From: Bugulina stolonifera
Taxonomy: Eukaryota > Bryozoa > Gymnolaemata > Cheilostomatida > Bugulidae
Assembly: GCA_935421135.1 (NCBI GenBank)
Contig: OW285196.1
Location: forward strand, 14,009,001-14,073,000
Length of the DNA: 64,000 nucleotides
Direction: 5' to 3'
The translations under genes and the position numbers were made by a program. Of this stretch, positions 1 through 12,567 are shown piece by piece; within the stretch, counting starts at the first letter, position 1; every line of letters starts with the position of its first letter. Under the pieces are notes generated by a model. That model was given only the letters and a program-made list of their open reading frames with translations. It was not told the origin of the DNA and did no database searches.

Positions 1-218
1 TTATCAAATAAAATAGTGTTACTCTCACAACATTCGCTTGCACATGTCTATTTTTCTACTGCCTCAGGCTGAAACTAATTATAACAATCAAGATCAACAT
101 ATTTGCTACAAAGGACTCATTTAAAAATGCTAAAAATAACAAGTCATTAAGAATCATCTCCACCTAACACCGTGATGAGCTATTTATAATATTTTAAACT
201 GAGCAGTGACTAGGCTAC

Positions 219-3200
219 CTGAGGTTCGCCTCTATGTCTCCAATCATCTGTTTACGTTTAGCCAACTGATCCTGGTATGAGCTGCCCTGCTGCTCCATAA
301 GGTCACATTTCTCTGCTGTAAGTACAAGTAGTGAGTGAGACAGACTCTACGAGTATCTAGTTTATGAAAGTTTGAAATTGTCATACCCATACTTGAATTA
401 TAAATTTCCAAAAACTATGACTTGATAAAAACATACAGCAGTGACATGCTGTTATGGATTAAATAGGTGACGACAACTCCCAGTTGACGCTTTGCAGAGT
501 GCGCAGTATTTGCAGTGTGAACAACTGCATGTAGCTACGTGTAAGTCATAACGACAACTTCAAAATTTAGCAAAAAAAGTCTGTGATAGGAAAGACCTAT
601 ACAAAGGCCCATACAGAATAGAAATATATTATAAGTCTACAGCACTTTGCTTGAGAGAGATGAGTTATATGTTTAAACACCTATCGATTATCCAGAGTGC
701 AAAAGTGTGATACCAGCTCAGATCATACCTAATAAATAACACCATTGTGTTTGAAAGACATTATATGCATGTATGCAAATAACGTATTGTAGGTCTAAAG
801 ACACAATGGTGATATAACAGCAAATTCCCAGCCTACTTTTGATGATACAAAAGAAATTCAACAATATTAATTTGAATGAAATCAATTTTCAAATTTAAGT
901 CGTTTCTAATCTATGAAAGCATGCAAACAAAAGGTGTATGTTAAATAGATACTAACAAAACTAACAATAATCTCAGTGTTGTACACAACTGGTGAGCAAA
1001 CAAATCAATTCAGGTTTAGATAAATGTTAAGAAGCCAATATTAACCTCATAGACAAACAACAGCTTCACGCTGTCTAGTGCTCGATGATGTTTACAGCAA
1101 AATTAGCAGTGCACTGTGATGAAACTTTTAAAAAAAAATCTTTAAAAAACGGTTCAAGAATTAATTCTGATTTCATCTTGATGGTAGTGCAAGTTGACCA
1201 ATTTAAGCCACATGGCAGTGGAGAAATCCCTAAAAGTTTAGAGACACTAAGCATTGACTTCATCCTTATCCTAGAGTAGCTAAGTGAAAGATTAAAATAA
1301 AATATTCTCATATTCAGCATGTGGATTGTTGTATCATACTCACTCAGGGATTTGACTGTACTAAGTAGCCTGTCTACCTCAAATTGTAACTGTTTCTTGT
1401 CTTTCACCATATTGCTAGTTTCTAGTTCGTACTTCTACAACAGAGAATGGACATTCTAAGAAATTAGGCTATGCATTTTCATGAAACGAATTTTCAACAC
1501 AATTTCCAACTGTCAGTTCTGTTTTTGATATAAATTGTGACTATTAGGTTTATATAATATCTAGATAAAGTCCCGGCATAATATAATAACATATTACAAG
1601 AAGGTAAAACCATTCTAGGCACACCAACAGTGAGATAAATGCAATACTAGATACACGTATTTCCTACAATTTATTTCTGTATGATTTCTATTTTGTTCAC
1701 ATTTTGTTTTGTGAGTATCTAAAAGTGACCTGAGTTACATTATACAGACTCGGAATATTCTAGCAATGAGAGAGCAAAGGCTATTCCCCTATGATCATGT
1801 GACATTTTAAACAGCTGGAAGGAAGCTATCATAGCATGCTAAGACCATAGGAATTCATGAACAACAATGTAGAAGCACATGTGGCAAGCATCAGCCATTC
1901 CACTTTGCTTTGAAAATTTTAAAGGAAACAAAACAGCATCAACAAAATTTGAACAATAACAATTGTAAAGCAACCAGTTAAGATAAACAATTGTTAGCAT
2001 AGTATGGGTATGAGCAGCAAGCTACTTATATAAGTTAAGGTATCGGATACAAACAAGGTTATATAACATCAGCACATTATTATGGTGAAAGTTTCAAAAG
2101 AGAAATTTCCTGGGAGTATACATTGAAATTTAAAATTAAATATATTTGTAACAAGAATAACCTCCCTGTGTGAATGCACAAAATGAAAGACATTGATATA
2201 CCTGAAGTTTGTCATTAGTTGAGTTTAGTTCAATCAAACAACTGTCTAACTGCCAAAAATATAAATATAAAGAAAGCAGATATATTTGCAAAAAAAACTT
2301 TAAAATTTCATGGCTGAAAGAAATAAAGTAAAATAAACATGTGATTCTAAGTAATAGCTATAACGCCAAACTGAGCTAACTGATTCCAAATGACAGAAAT
2401 TGTTTATTTTACCAAAGTTCAATGCTTTGATGGCAATTGCATTCAGACACAAGTTGCCTAGGTCATGTTTGCTAAGGTCATGTCTTCTATGGTCATGTTT
2501 GCTATGGTCATGTTTGCTACGGTCATGTTTCCTACGTAGACTTACACAAAATTGTCGTCTAAAAAAGCGGCAATACCTTAAAATGCCCACACCAAACAAA
2601 CGAGTCAAGGTGAAACATGTTCTCACCTCTGCTGTCAACTTGACTTTCTCCTTTTGATGTTTATTCCTCATTTTCTCATACTGCTTCTTCAACACCGTTA
2701 GATCTTTATGTAACTGTTCTACCTGCAACTGGTAGTCTGAGATCAACCTTTTATCTTCCTTCTCTGCCTGCATAGCTTGATCTCTCAGTCTGGATATCTG
2801 TAAATAAATAATGGACATGTAAATAATGATATATAAACCACCTATAATCCGGATATTATTAATGCATGAGGCTGTAGTTACCTGATCTAACCTGGGAATC
2901 TAGTACAATATGAACAACCACACATTGTGGTCATGTGAATTTTATTGTTTTGTATGAGACACGCAATATTAGACCCATCTGGCAACAACCAACGAGCCAA
3001 CATGAAGTAGTACTATTATAAGTAGTGTCAGACATCTTACTTCCTGGTTCTTCCTGTCGATACTGTCCTGCTGCAATTGAATCTCTCGAGATTTTGTTTC
3101 TACTTTCAACTCATAAGTTGTCCTCTCCCGCTCCCATTCATTCTTCTTTGATCTAAAATATGTCCGTGAAATACAAAAAGCACAAATATTCAACCTGGTA

Positions 3201-3661
3201 CAATTATAGTTCAACAACCATAGTTATATGAAGTAGCCAATGCAGCATAAGGCTAATATCCCTACCATAAAACCTCAGCAAGACAAGTGCCTAAACAGTC
3301 AACATACTTTGTAGTTGAAAACTAGCTACAGTGTGTAGGCCAATGAGTATAAAACACTGATACCTGTCAGCGAATCCTGCTAAACACTCTTCTGCCGAAG
3401 TTCCGTCCCTAATCTACATATTACCTTCGACAAAATATAACTGTGCAAGCAAGACATGAACATAAAGCATAGCTATATAAACATATAAACAAACTGTTTA
3501 CAAAGAATTGTTTGCATTATGTACTTAAACATGATGTCAATCTGTCTGATGAGTTCTGAGAGCTCACTCTCACAGCTCGTGATGAGAGGACTAGTCCTGG
3601 AGAGTCCATGTCCTGCCCTCTGTAAGTCTCTGTACAAGTCTGTCAGCTCCAAGCCACTCAT
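219..3661 (-). CDS. CEP63: CEP63/DEUP1-family centriole assembly protein, N-terminal part (gene runs off the left edge)
   Basis: CEP63 and its paralogue DEUP1 scaffold centriole duplication or deuterosome-based amplification. Spliced model, coding order: 3525-3661, 3041-3152, 2627-2797, 2202-2249, 1344-1434, 219-315; phases 2,0,0,0,1,2 join in frame and all junctions are GT-AG. The start ATG (3659-3661) begins MSGLELTDLY. Diagnostic stretches are LITSCESELSELIRQIDIM followed by KKNEWERERTTYELK, matching the conserved CEP63 N-terminus (TSCE.EL.ELM.QIDIM, then KKSEWE), a coiled coil with EQLHKDLTVLKKQYEKM, and DQLAKRKQMIGDIEANL matching the family's QAQLVNRKQKLE segment. The product is almost entirely coiled coil. 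The last exon ends in a donor (218-217), so the C-terminal exons lie outside the window. CEP63 and DEUP1 cannot be separated from this part alone; the gene may be the single pre-duplication orthologue. Confidence 0.88.
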
Positions 3662-5621
3662 CCTCAGCCAAGTGATGACAGACAGTCTGAAAAATTGAAG
3701 TTTATGGATATTAGTCAGAAAAGGTGAACTCAGCCAGTCCCTTCCTAGCAAAGTAAATGCAGTCCATTAGTAAAAGAAGAGAGGTAATCATAAACCACAG
3801 GAGATGTTAGTGAAGTTAGCTGAAGTGAAGTTACTGAGTGACAGGCCCATATTTGAATTATCATCAGAGGCCCTGTAACTTATTGATATTCTAAAAACTT
3901 ATCCTAGGCAAAATCCAACTTATTACCAATGTACAAAATATAGTAGGCCTATGGACTTATGGAAGCCTCTATTGCAAACAAAAAATCAAACGAATCCAGG
4001 TTGTTATCACTACAGATTGTTAGCTTTATAAATAAGAGGAAACTGATCAAATGTACTTTCATATTTAAAGGTTGGGAATGGTTCTGCAAAGTCACGAAAG
4101 AATTTCAGAGATTTGCTATGAATTTGCACCATAATGACATTTACTTGATGCTACAGTATTAAATTAGATTAAAACTACATAGGCCTACATAATGGTCAAT
4201 CATAACTTGATAATTATTAGTAGGCCTATTACTAAACCAAAATTTTTAGTTTTAAATTAAATGGGAAGAACATAAAGTAAAACTAATGAAACAATAACTA
4301 AATGTAGGCCTATAGCCTATAAATAACAATATTGATGATAATTATAATTATAATACAATTATAAAATAATATTTTTGATTTTTATAATAGTAACAACAAT
4401 CATTATTTTTATTTTATGGTATTTTTCCTGGAAAGTAGATTTATTTATGAGCAGTTAGGGACTTGATTCCACATCTGTGAAAATAACCTAACGTGGGGCT
4501 GAATAATTATTAAATTAGTAGTATCTATAGAATAATTAATAAATTATAGTTATATATAATATGAATATAAATATTTGTTGAACAATAAATATAATTTGTT
4601 ATCAATTTATTAATTATTCTATAGATACTACTAATTTAATATATATATACTACTAAATATTAGCCTATATAATAATAATAATTGCATTTCAAAATTATTA
4701 CAGTTGTTGATGAAAACTAAGGAATCGGAAATAATTGGACATTGAAAAGTTTAAATTTTTAGTGTTTTTACTTGAGGAAAGTCATAAGATAAAATGTTAT
4801 TCTGATTCAGTGATTGGAACAAACCCGTGAAACCGTAATTTAAGTTTTATTTTAAAAGAAAGAAGACAATAAACCTGGAATATAAAAATTTATGCCGTAA
4901 ATATTTGGAAAATTACAATGAAAACGATACTGGATGCTGTGCACAGTTCATATGTAGGTAGCAAAGAATGAAAAATACTGATGAATGACTTAGACTTCGA
5001 GAGGTGGAGGGGACTACACCACTACTATAATTTTTTTTTTTTTTTTTTTTTTTAATAATTTTCCACTGAGACCCTCGAATGAGGTAAAAGTGTGGAACAC
5101 GATAATACTGTGCTTAGGTAATGTTTGTTTTGCTTTTTTGTTATTATTTATGCATGAATGTGTATCTATATATATATATATTTTTTTTATTAAAATATTA
5201 AAATTTTTATGTTTAAAACAATCGCCAATAGCATCGATGTGGCGATGCAACAGCGGGCGTAAACACTTGGATGAGCCAAATTGACCAATAGCAAGCGAGA
5301 TTCGCTTGAATTGCTATTTTGTAGGAACATATAAATTCTATAGCCCGAGAAGCTTTGGGTACATTCAAATTAAATGCTGTTACGGATATTATTGAGTTTA
5401 TAATGTATGGCAATGTTTCAAGCTTCATTAGAAAATTGGAGAAATTCGTCGCCAATGGAATTTTCATCGCAGGACATATTATTTATAGGCCTAATTATAA
5501 TTTTTTTATAATTAAATCTAGATTAAAATTGGTCCTGGGCTCAAATTGGTTTGAAAGCAAGACACAAAAAAGTTTTCATAAGCACATACTTTGAATAATT
5601 GTATAAAATATCAAGGAGAAC
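3662..5621. other. Divergent intergenic region between CEP63-like gene and PLRG1
   Basis: About 2 kb between two divergently transcribed start codons, so both promoters (and any non-coding first exons) must lie here. The centre (about 4150-4760) is very AT-rich. It holds a perfect 37-bp inverted repeat (4509-4640) and, at about 4419-4490, a degraded single copy of one arm of the fold-back element at 31933-32158 (shared words such as gagcagt..ggacttg and gtgaaaataac). A T-tract occupies 5031-5053. I see no convincing coding exon. Confidence 0.6.
4509..4640. repeat. Perfect 37-bp inverted repeat with 58-bp spacer
   Basis: The arms 4509-4545 and 4604-4640 are exact reverse complements and AT-rich. 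They could form a hairpin or be the remains of a fold-back (MITE-like) element. No target duplication is obvious because the flanks are of low complexity. Confidence 0.85.
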
Positions 5622-8600
5622 ATGGTTGTTGAGGTGAGTCGTTTCCTGTCTGATTTGTTTTGTTTAATTTTATTCATGATTGGTCTCTTGCATGCCTACA
5701 CAATTAAGTCTTCTTAATGGTACAACTCTGAGTCTCGCTTATTCTTGTCAAGCGAGCTCAAATATTAGGTCACACTGAGATTTGGACTGTTCCCGCCTTA
5801 ATGTAGCTCCAATAACTTGCCAGTAGAGTTCGGTAGGCAGTATTCACTAGGTGAAATCTACCTGACGATCCCATTTCATTGGTCGAATATTTTTGGTATA
5901 CTTGACATTTAAATTAGCCTGAACATAAGCCTATATGATTATGCAACTAAAAATTTTTTGCTAACATTTTGGGCATGTAGGAGTGATGCTTTGATCTTTA
6001 GGTAACAGGCAAAATGTTGTTCAATTAGGCTACCTAGTAAATAGGCTAGACCTATCTTTCGCATGTACGTCAGAAATAAGCTAGCCTATATGCATGTCAT
6101 TAGTACTTAATTATGTCCAACTATTTTCACATCATTTTACTTGTTGATCGAATGTTGATAGGCCTACATATTTTCTCCATTGTAGCAAGAAGTGCAGAAG
6201 CACTCTGTGCACACACTGGTGTTTAGATCACTGAAGAGAACGCACGACATGTTTCTTTCTGAGCAAGGCAAACGTCCTGTAGTGGATGACAATAGGTATG
6301 GTTTAGTTTTATGTGTAAATTGGAATTTTTTTTGTACAATTTAATTGTTAAACCTTCTGAATATGATTATCAATAAGCTATCCAGTTGAGACACTTTTTC
6401 AAGTATTTTTGAAACATTTTATTGTTTAGTGTTTACTCTGATTGTTCTATTTTCCAGTGAGAAGATAAAGATGGCAGCTAAGATAAAAGCCGAGTTTGGT
6501 CCCATATTGAAAGATCATATCCCTAGTAAGAAGGAAGAGCAGAATAAACAGGCTAATAAACCAACTGGTCCCTTAGCCCTAAATCCTTATGGAGTTCCGG
6601 TACAAAGTAAGTGTCTTCTCACAGGACTAATTGTTCATAGTTTATGTGGATTATAAATAGTTTTAATTATTAACTGTCTGGAAATATAGTGATTTTAGAA
6701 CATAGACTTTTCGCGGCATCCCCCTGCTAAGATTTCTAAGTATTTGATGCTAGTCGAGCCTATGTCACATCTCTATTGACTTAAACATACAATGTAGTTA
6801 GAATGTAAGTTAGAATTCCCATGTTTGGTTGTCAGATAGTTTTAAAGCTTGTTTTCTATTTATAGCGCTAGTCACACTCCAGACGTTCTATTAATATCCA
6901 TGTTGTTTCTCTACTACTAGATGTGTCTAAGTTAGTTGGCTCTCAGGATCAGTACTCTGCTGGAGTTCAAGCTGCTGTCTCAGAGGTGAACACTGCTACA
7001 GAGAAGTCGAGTAAAGCTCTTGTTGCTATTGGCAACGATAAGATGCTTGTACCAAAGAAAGCACCCACTATGCCCAAACCCCAGTGGCACGCACCTTGGA
7101 AGCTCTACAGGGTGAGTCAGTCGTTATTTGTATTTATGGTTTTGTATTGTAGTATATGGCATGGCATGACAATGGCATGGGATCGTTCTTTCTTGTATTC
7201 CTTTAGCTTGTTTTTCGGTTAGCGGTCACCTACTGTCCACCTACTTCCCACCTTCATGCCCAAGGTATGTTACTTAATATCATATCCTTTGTTATTTCAG
7301 GTCATTAGTGGTCACACTGGATGGGTTAGATGTGTAGCTGTGGAACCCGGTAACCAGTGGTTTGCTACAGGTGCGTAGTCTAACAGCTTCCTAATCAGTA
7401 TACAAGGCGTTTGGAAGTATTAGATTAGATTCCAATAAAACAAAATGAGGCTCTGTGATAGTCAGACTGACTTAGCCTACCATGTATTACATATTAGTAC
7501 TGAGGATATTTCCAATTATGTTCACTGTCAATAATATGAGTGCTACTGTCTAACAGTAGAGGTTGAGCAATATTAATAGTCTTTGCTCATAACAGGTTCT
7601 GCTGATAGAATAATAAAGATCTTTGACCTTGCTACTGGTACACTGAAGTTATCCCTCACCGGACATATTAGTGCCGTTAGGGGTGTGATTGTATCGCCAC
7701 GCCACCCTTTCCTGTTTTCTTGTGGGGAAGATAAACAAGTCAAGTGCTGGGATCTAGAGTACAACAAGGTAAGCTATATATTATCATACTATGTTCTATG
7801 GGACTACTGAATATGAGCAGGGGTAGAACGGTATCCTATGAACTTCAGCTTGGGCGCCACAGTTTCACATCGATAGATGGTGTACCCAACATTTCCTAAT
7901 ATCCGCGAGTACAAAATAAATTATCTAGCTATTTAACTTGTCACACACAGAGTCGAGCAACTGGGATGTGATGTAGGCCTACTAGACTTATGGATTCTGG
8001 AATGCATGGGCATAGGTTTCATATTCAATTACTCTTTCATGACATGTACTTGCAGGTGATCCGACACTACCATGGGCACCTGTCCGCCTGTCAGTCCATA
8101 GATATACATCCTACCATAGACGTGCTGCTTACTACTAGTAGAGACTCAACGTGTAGAGTGTGGGACATCAGAACTAAGTCATGTATACACACTCTAGCTG
8201 GTCATACTAACACTGTGGCCTGTGTGAAGGCCCAGTCAGCCGATCCTCAGGTATGCCAGAGCGGATAGTGTCACAACCCGGATGGTGAACGTGACATCAT
8301 ATCCTGTTTTGATTATTTTGTCGCTAAGTTATATATTCTCGCCTTTTCTCCTTGTGGGAATTTTCTCTAACTATCTGTTATTGACTAATCTTTTTGAGCA
8401 TGTATAGGGAATGCGGCCAGGTGATTAACTCAATATGATATACATATGTATTTCTGCAGATTATCACTGGGTCACATGACTCCACTATTAGACTGTGGGA
8501 TTTGGCTGCAGGAAAGACTAAGGTCACACTGACTAACCATAAGAAATCAGTGAGAGCTATTACACTCCACCCCACACAGTGAGTATCTAAAGAGCTCTAC

Positions 8601-11382
8601 TATTCATAAACTATTATCAAAGCCACCTTGAAATTATCAGATACAATCAATAGAACGATCAACTCACTATTAGGGAGTTACCCCCTCCACCCAGAATCTT
8701 AGCTTTTATACACATCCTGTTTCACAGTAATAAAAGAGAGGAAATAAATCTAAATCAATTTCTTCCTTGAATATACAAATCGTTTCACATCTGTCACACT
8801 TCTCTCCTTCCAGGTTCACAATGGCTTCTGGTTCTGCGGATAACATCAAACAGTGGAAATTTCCGGATGGTAACTTTATTCAGAACCTCTCTGGACACAA
8901 CGCCATCATCAATGCTATTACAGTGAATCACGAGAATGTGCTTGTTTCTGGAGGTAAGACTGAGACTAGTATGAGGTGCACAGGCTACTCTAAGTTTCTA
9001 TTGAAATTGACAAGTATTGGGAGTTATCCACTCATTGTTGAAAGACTTGTCAAGAGCAAAATAATAACTATCAATTAATGCACATGTATGTTATAATAAC
9101 TGGTCAAAACTTTTGAATTTAACCTGTACTAGATAAGCAAATACCCTGTGATGAGTAAATACCCTGTGATGAGCAAATACCCTGTGATGAGTAAATACCC
9201 TGTGATGAGTAAATACCCTGTGATGAGTAAATACCCTGTGATGAGTAAATACCCTGTGATGAGTAAATACCCTGTGATGAGTAAATACCCTGTGATGAGT
9301 AAATACCCTGTGATGAGTAAATACCCTGTGATGAGTAAATACCCTGTGATGAGTAAATACCCTGTGATAAGCAAATACCCTGTGATGAGTAAATACCCTG
9401 TGATGAGTAAATACCCTGTGATGAGTAAATACCCTGTGATGAGTAAATACCCTGTGATGAGTAAATACCCTGTGATGAGTAAATACCCTGTGATGAGTAA
9501 ATACCCTGTGATGAGTAAATACCCTGTGATGAGTAAATACCCTGTGATGAGTAAATACCCTGTGATGAGTAAATACCCTGTGATGAGTAAATACCCTGTG
9601 ATGAGTAAATACCCTGTGATGAGTAAATACCCTGTGATGAGTAAATACCCTGTGATGAGTAAATACCCTGTGATAAGCAAATACCCTGTGATGAGTAAAT
9701 ACCCTGTGATGAGTAAATACCCTGTGATGAGTAAATACCCTGTGATGAGTAAATACCCTGTGATGAGTAAATACCCTGTGATGAGTAAATACCCTGTGAT
9801 GAGTAAATACCCTGTGATGAGTAAATACCCTGTGATGAGTAAATACCCTGTGATGAGTAAATACCCTGTGATGAGTAAATACCCTGTGATGAGTAAATAC
9901 CCTGTGATGAGTAAATACCCTGTGATGAGTAAATACCCTGTGATGAGTAAATACCCTGTGATGAGTAAATACCCTGTGATGAGTAAATACCCTGTGATGA
10001 GTAAATACCCTGTGATAAGTAAATACCCTGTGATGAGTAAATACCCTGTGATGAGTAAATACCCTGTGATAAGTAAATACCCTGTGATGAGTAAATACCC
10101 TGTGATAAGTAAATACCCTGTGATAAGTAAATACCCTGTGATGAGTAAATACCCTGTGATGAGTAAATACCCTGTGATAAGTAAATACCCTGTGATAAGT
10201 AAATACCCTGTGATGAGCAAATACCCTGTGATGAGTAAATACCCTGTGATGAGTAAATACTTTTTGTCGTCTGTGTTTTTTAATCACAAGCTTTGTTTTG
10301 TTGTCAACAGTTCAGATGTGCATTTGTGATAATTTTTACCGCAATGTTACTTTGTAGCTGACAATGGTAGTCTCCACTTCTGGGACTGGAAGACAGGCTA
10401 CAACTTTCAGAGAATCCAGTCTACAGTGCAGCCCGGCTCTATAGACTCAGAGAATGGTATATTCGCTCTTACATGGGATCAGTCTGGGAGTCGTCTCCTA
10501 ACAGCAGAGGCTGATAAATCAGTCAAGATTTACAAAGAGGACGATTCTGCTGTAAGTTTACTTCCTGTTTCTGTAATATAGATCAGCTCAGCTCATTAAT
10601 TTCTGCTAGTATGATTATGTCACATATTTGGAGTTGTCTTGCCTGGCTATACTATATAAGTATAAGGGCTATACAGTATACATATAGATCTAGGGCTATA
10701 CTATATAAGTACAAAGGCTATACAGTATACATATAGATCTAGGGCTATACTATATAAGTATAAGGGCTATACAGTATACATATAGATCTAGGGCTATACA
10801 ATATACAGTCAAGAGAGAGTCTACCCACAACACTAATTACTGTTACTGTTATGGCCCACAGCAGTGTTCTTTTGGATATTATACGGAGTTGTCTTTTCTC
10901 TTGTCAACATTATATAGAGGACGGACAACTTCAACATTATGATAATGCCATTGTGGGTCCAATGTAAGATATTGTTAGTGTAATGGGAAGCGGTTCCTAA
11001 TTATTATGGAAGTGTGTCACTGTCTGAAAGTCTGTTACACTCCTTTAGTTGATCACATGATAGATGGACCAGGTGCTCTGATGGTTTTATAGTGCATGTG
11101 TACTTAAATCTATGCACATGTAAATGGAATGACTTCCATTTAAAATCCAACTACATGGAAAGACACCGTCACTAGTTTTCTGTGGTTGGCTAGCTGTACC
11201 ATAATATAATGGCTGCTTGGTTGGCTATACCATACTATGGTGTCTGATTGGCTGGCTATACCATACTATGGTGTCTAATCGGCTGGCTATACCATAATAT
11301 AATTATGTTGGTTCTGTTTTAGACTGAGGAGACTCACCCATTGAACTGGAGACCAGGAATAATCAGAGGAAAGAAATTCTGA
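5622..11382 (+). CDS. PLRG1: Pleiotropic regulator 1 (PRL1/PLRG1), WD40 spliceosome component
   Basis: PLRG1 is a WD40-repeat subunit of the Prp19/CDC5L complex in the nuclear spliceosome. Eleven exons: 5622-5633, 6186-6295, 6458-6606, 6921-7111, 7301-7370, 7596-7768, 8056-8250, 8460-8578, 8814-8953, 10358-10551, 11323-11382; all introns are GT-AG and the total is 1413 nt, giving 470 aa (human 514). The N-terminus [19 protein letters not shown] matches the family, the linker is shorter than in human, then [22 protein letters not shown] opens a seven-bladed WD40 propeller (blades near residues 170-450) with repeated GH...D.TIRLWD/D.RVWD signatures. The C-terminus TEETHPLNW is family-typical. 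The 12-base first coding exon is unusually small. Intron 9 (8954-10357) is mostly minisatellite and intron 10 carries two smaller tandem repeats. The gene is convergent with the GPCR gene. Identity is essentially certain; the only soft point is the residue at the exon 1/2 join. Confidence 0.98.
9132..10260. repeat. 18-bp minisatellite, about 62 copies, in PLRG1 intron 9
   Basis: The unit is AAATACCCTGTGATGAGT, repeated head to tail with very few variants: single-base changes GATGAG/GATAAG and GAGT/GAGC, the GATAAG variants clustering near 10015-10200. Because the unit is a multiple of three and contains no stop in three of the six frames, it creates long artefactual open frames (YPVMSK-, VFTHHR- and LLITGY-type hexapeptides) on both strands. 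The array is flanked by a donor at 8954 and an acceptor ending 10357, so it is intronic. Homogeneity suggests recent expansion or ongoing homogenisation. Confidence 0.97.
10645..10803. repeat. 49-bp tandem repeat, about 3.2 copies, in PLRG1 intron 10
   Basis: A GGCTATACTATATAAG-type unit recurs at 10645, 10694, 10743 and 10792 with one or two differences per copy. Each unit contains the short palindromic words TATATA and GTATAC. Confidence 0.9.
11187..11305. repeat. 31-bp tandem repeat, about 3.5 copies, before the last PLRG1 exon
   Basis: Units of the type GGCTATACCATACTATGG start at about 11223, 11254 and 11285, with a degenerate copy near 11187. The array ends just before the acceptor of the terminal exon (11323). 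Confidence 0.85.
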
Positions 11383-12567
11383 GTTGTAGTATGTTGTTTA
11401 CACTGGTTACCATGGTAGCATGTCCTGTAGCAATGTCAACTCTATTTACTCATGCATACATGTAATAGTACATGTTCATCACTGTGGGGAAGTAGTGAAT
11501 GTGTAAACTTAGGCCTATATATACAGTAATACTGAATTTATTGCACTGTTTGCCATTGTATATACAAATATACATTTTAAATAGTGATATGATAATAATA
11601 TTACAGCCACCTTCTCTCTGTTCCTATGACTAACAAGTTTTTATCATCTTAATTTAGTTCAATGTAATCATCTCTTGTTTGGACAGTGAATAATATTATG
11701 GAGATGTTAAAGTAATACATCACTTGTACGTCAGTCATATGCCATGTCTGTAATCTACATGATCAGCTCAGTACTTCTTTTGTATGTAAATAGTCTAATT
11801 GAACAATATTTCCTTATAAATGAAATTTTTATTGTATCATGTAAATAAAGCAATATTTTACAATAAAAATAGTTCATTATCATTGTACCCATTGCATGTT
11901 ATATAATATGTAATCTTAATGGTTCATCAGATATCTTCAAAAATAACAGGAGTAAGAATATGGAGTCTGAAACTTTATACACTTTACACGTAGCATGGAG
12001 GGAATAAGAAGAGTTGAGCAGTTATTTACAAGTTCTAAAAGAAGCTGAACTAATAATAGCAAAACTATACAGTTATCATGTTTTCTGTTATCGTCTGCAT
12101 TTATAACAGATCATGGCAGGACAGCATCCATACCCCTTTATTAGGGCTTTGCACACGACTATGCTGCTAATTCTTTGGTATGTTTCTCAGCCAAAGACCT
12201 ATTGTTTTAGTTTAATGCAACATTGAAATGACTTTGTTTCATTGTACACAGGTTGGAGCAAGACATGATATAATATAAATGATGTTTTTTGTTTCTATTA
12301 TCTCGGCCAACCTAATAAGTTGAGTAACTATTACTACACATTTAATACTATCCTGGTATTGCTTAGCTCCAACAGTTAGCAAGGGTCGCAACCATAGCAA
12401 CAACTAAGTAAACAAACATAGGCTTTGCAGCATTCTACATGCAATAGAGTGTGGAAAGAGCTTTGAAAATTATAGATCTTATTTTCCTATTTCCGGGTTC
12501 CTTTGATCTGCTAGCAATCTCTCACCAGAAAATCTCTTCTGGACTTCTCTCCTACTCTCATATCTTT
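11383..12567. other. Convergent 3' region between PLRG1 and the GPCR gene
   Basis: It holds the 3' UTRs of two convergent genes. On the minus strand, AATAAA at 12137-12142 (about 430 bases past the GPCR stop) is the best polyadenylation-signal candidate for the receptor. No additional coding region is seen. Confidence 0.5.
11844..11849 (+). terminator. Candidate polyadenylation signal of PLRG1
   Basis: AATAAA within GTAAATAAAG, 462 bases after the PLRG1 stop codon and followed by an AT-rich stretch. It is the clearest canonical hexamer on the + strand before the convergent GPCR gene. Confidence 0.55.

Noticed and set aside
2400..2657. Short + strand frame with RSCLLWSCLL repeats
   Set aside because: It arises from a short tandem repeat (GGTCATGTTTGCTAT) in an intron of the CEP63-like gene and the antisense of its exon 3.
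9148..10329. Long open frames (360-400 codons) on both strands through the minisatellite
   Set aside because: They exist only because an 18-bp unit without stops is tandemly repeated; the array lies between a confirmed PLRG1 donor and acceptor and splits a conserved WD40 blade.
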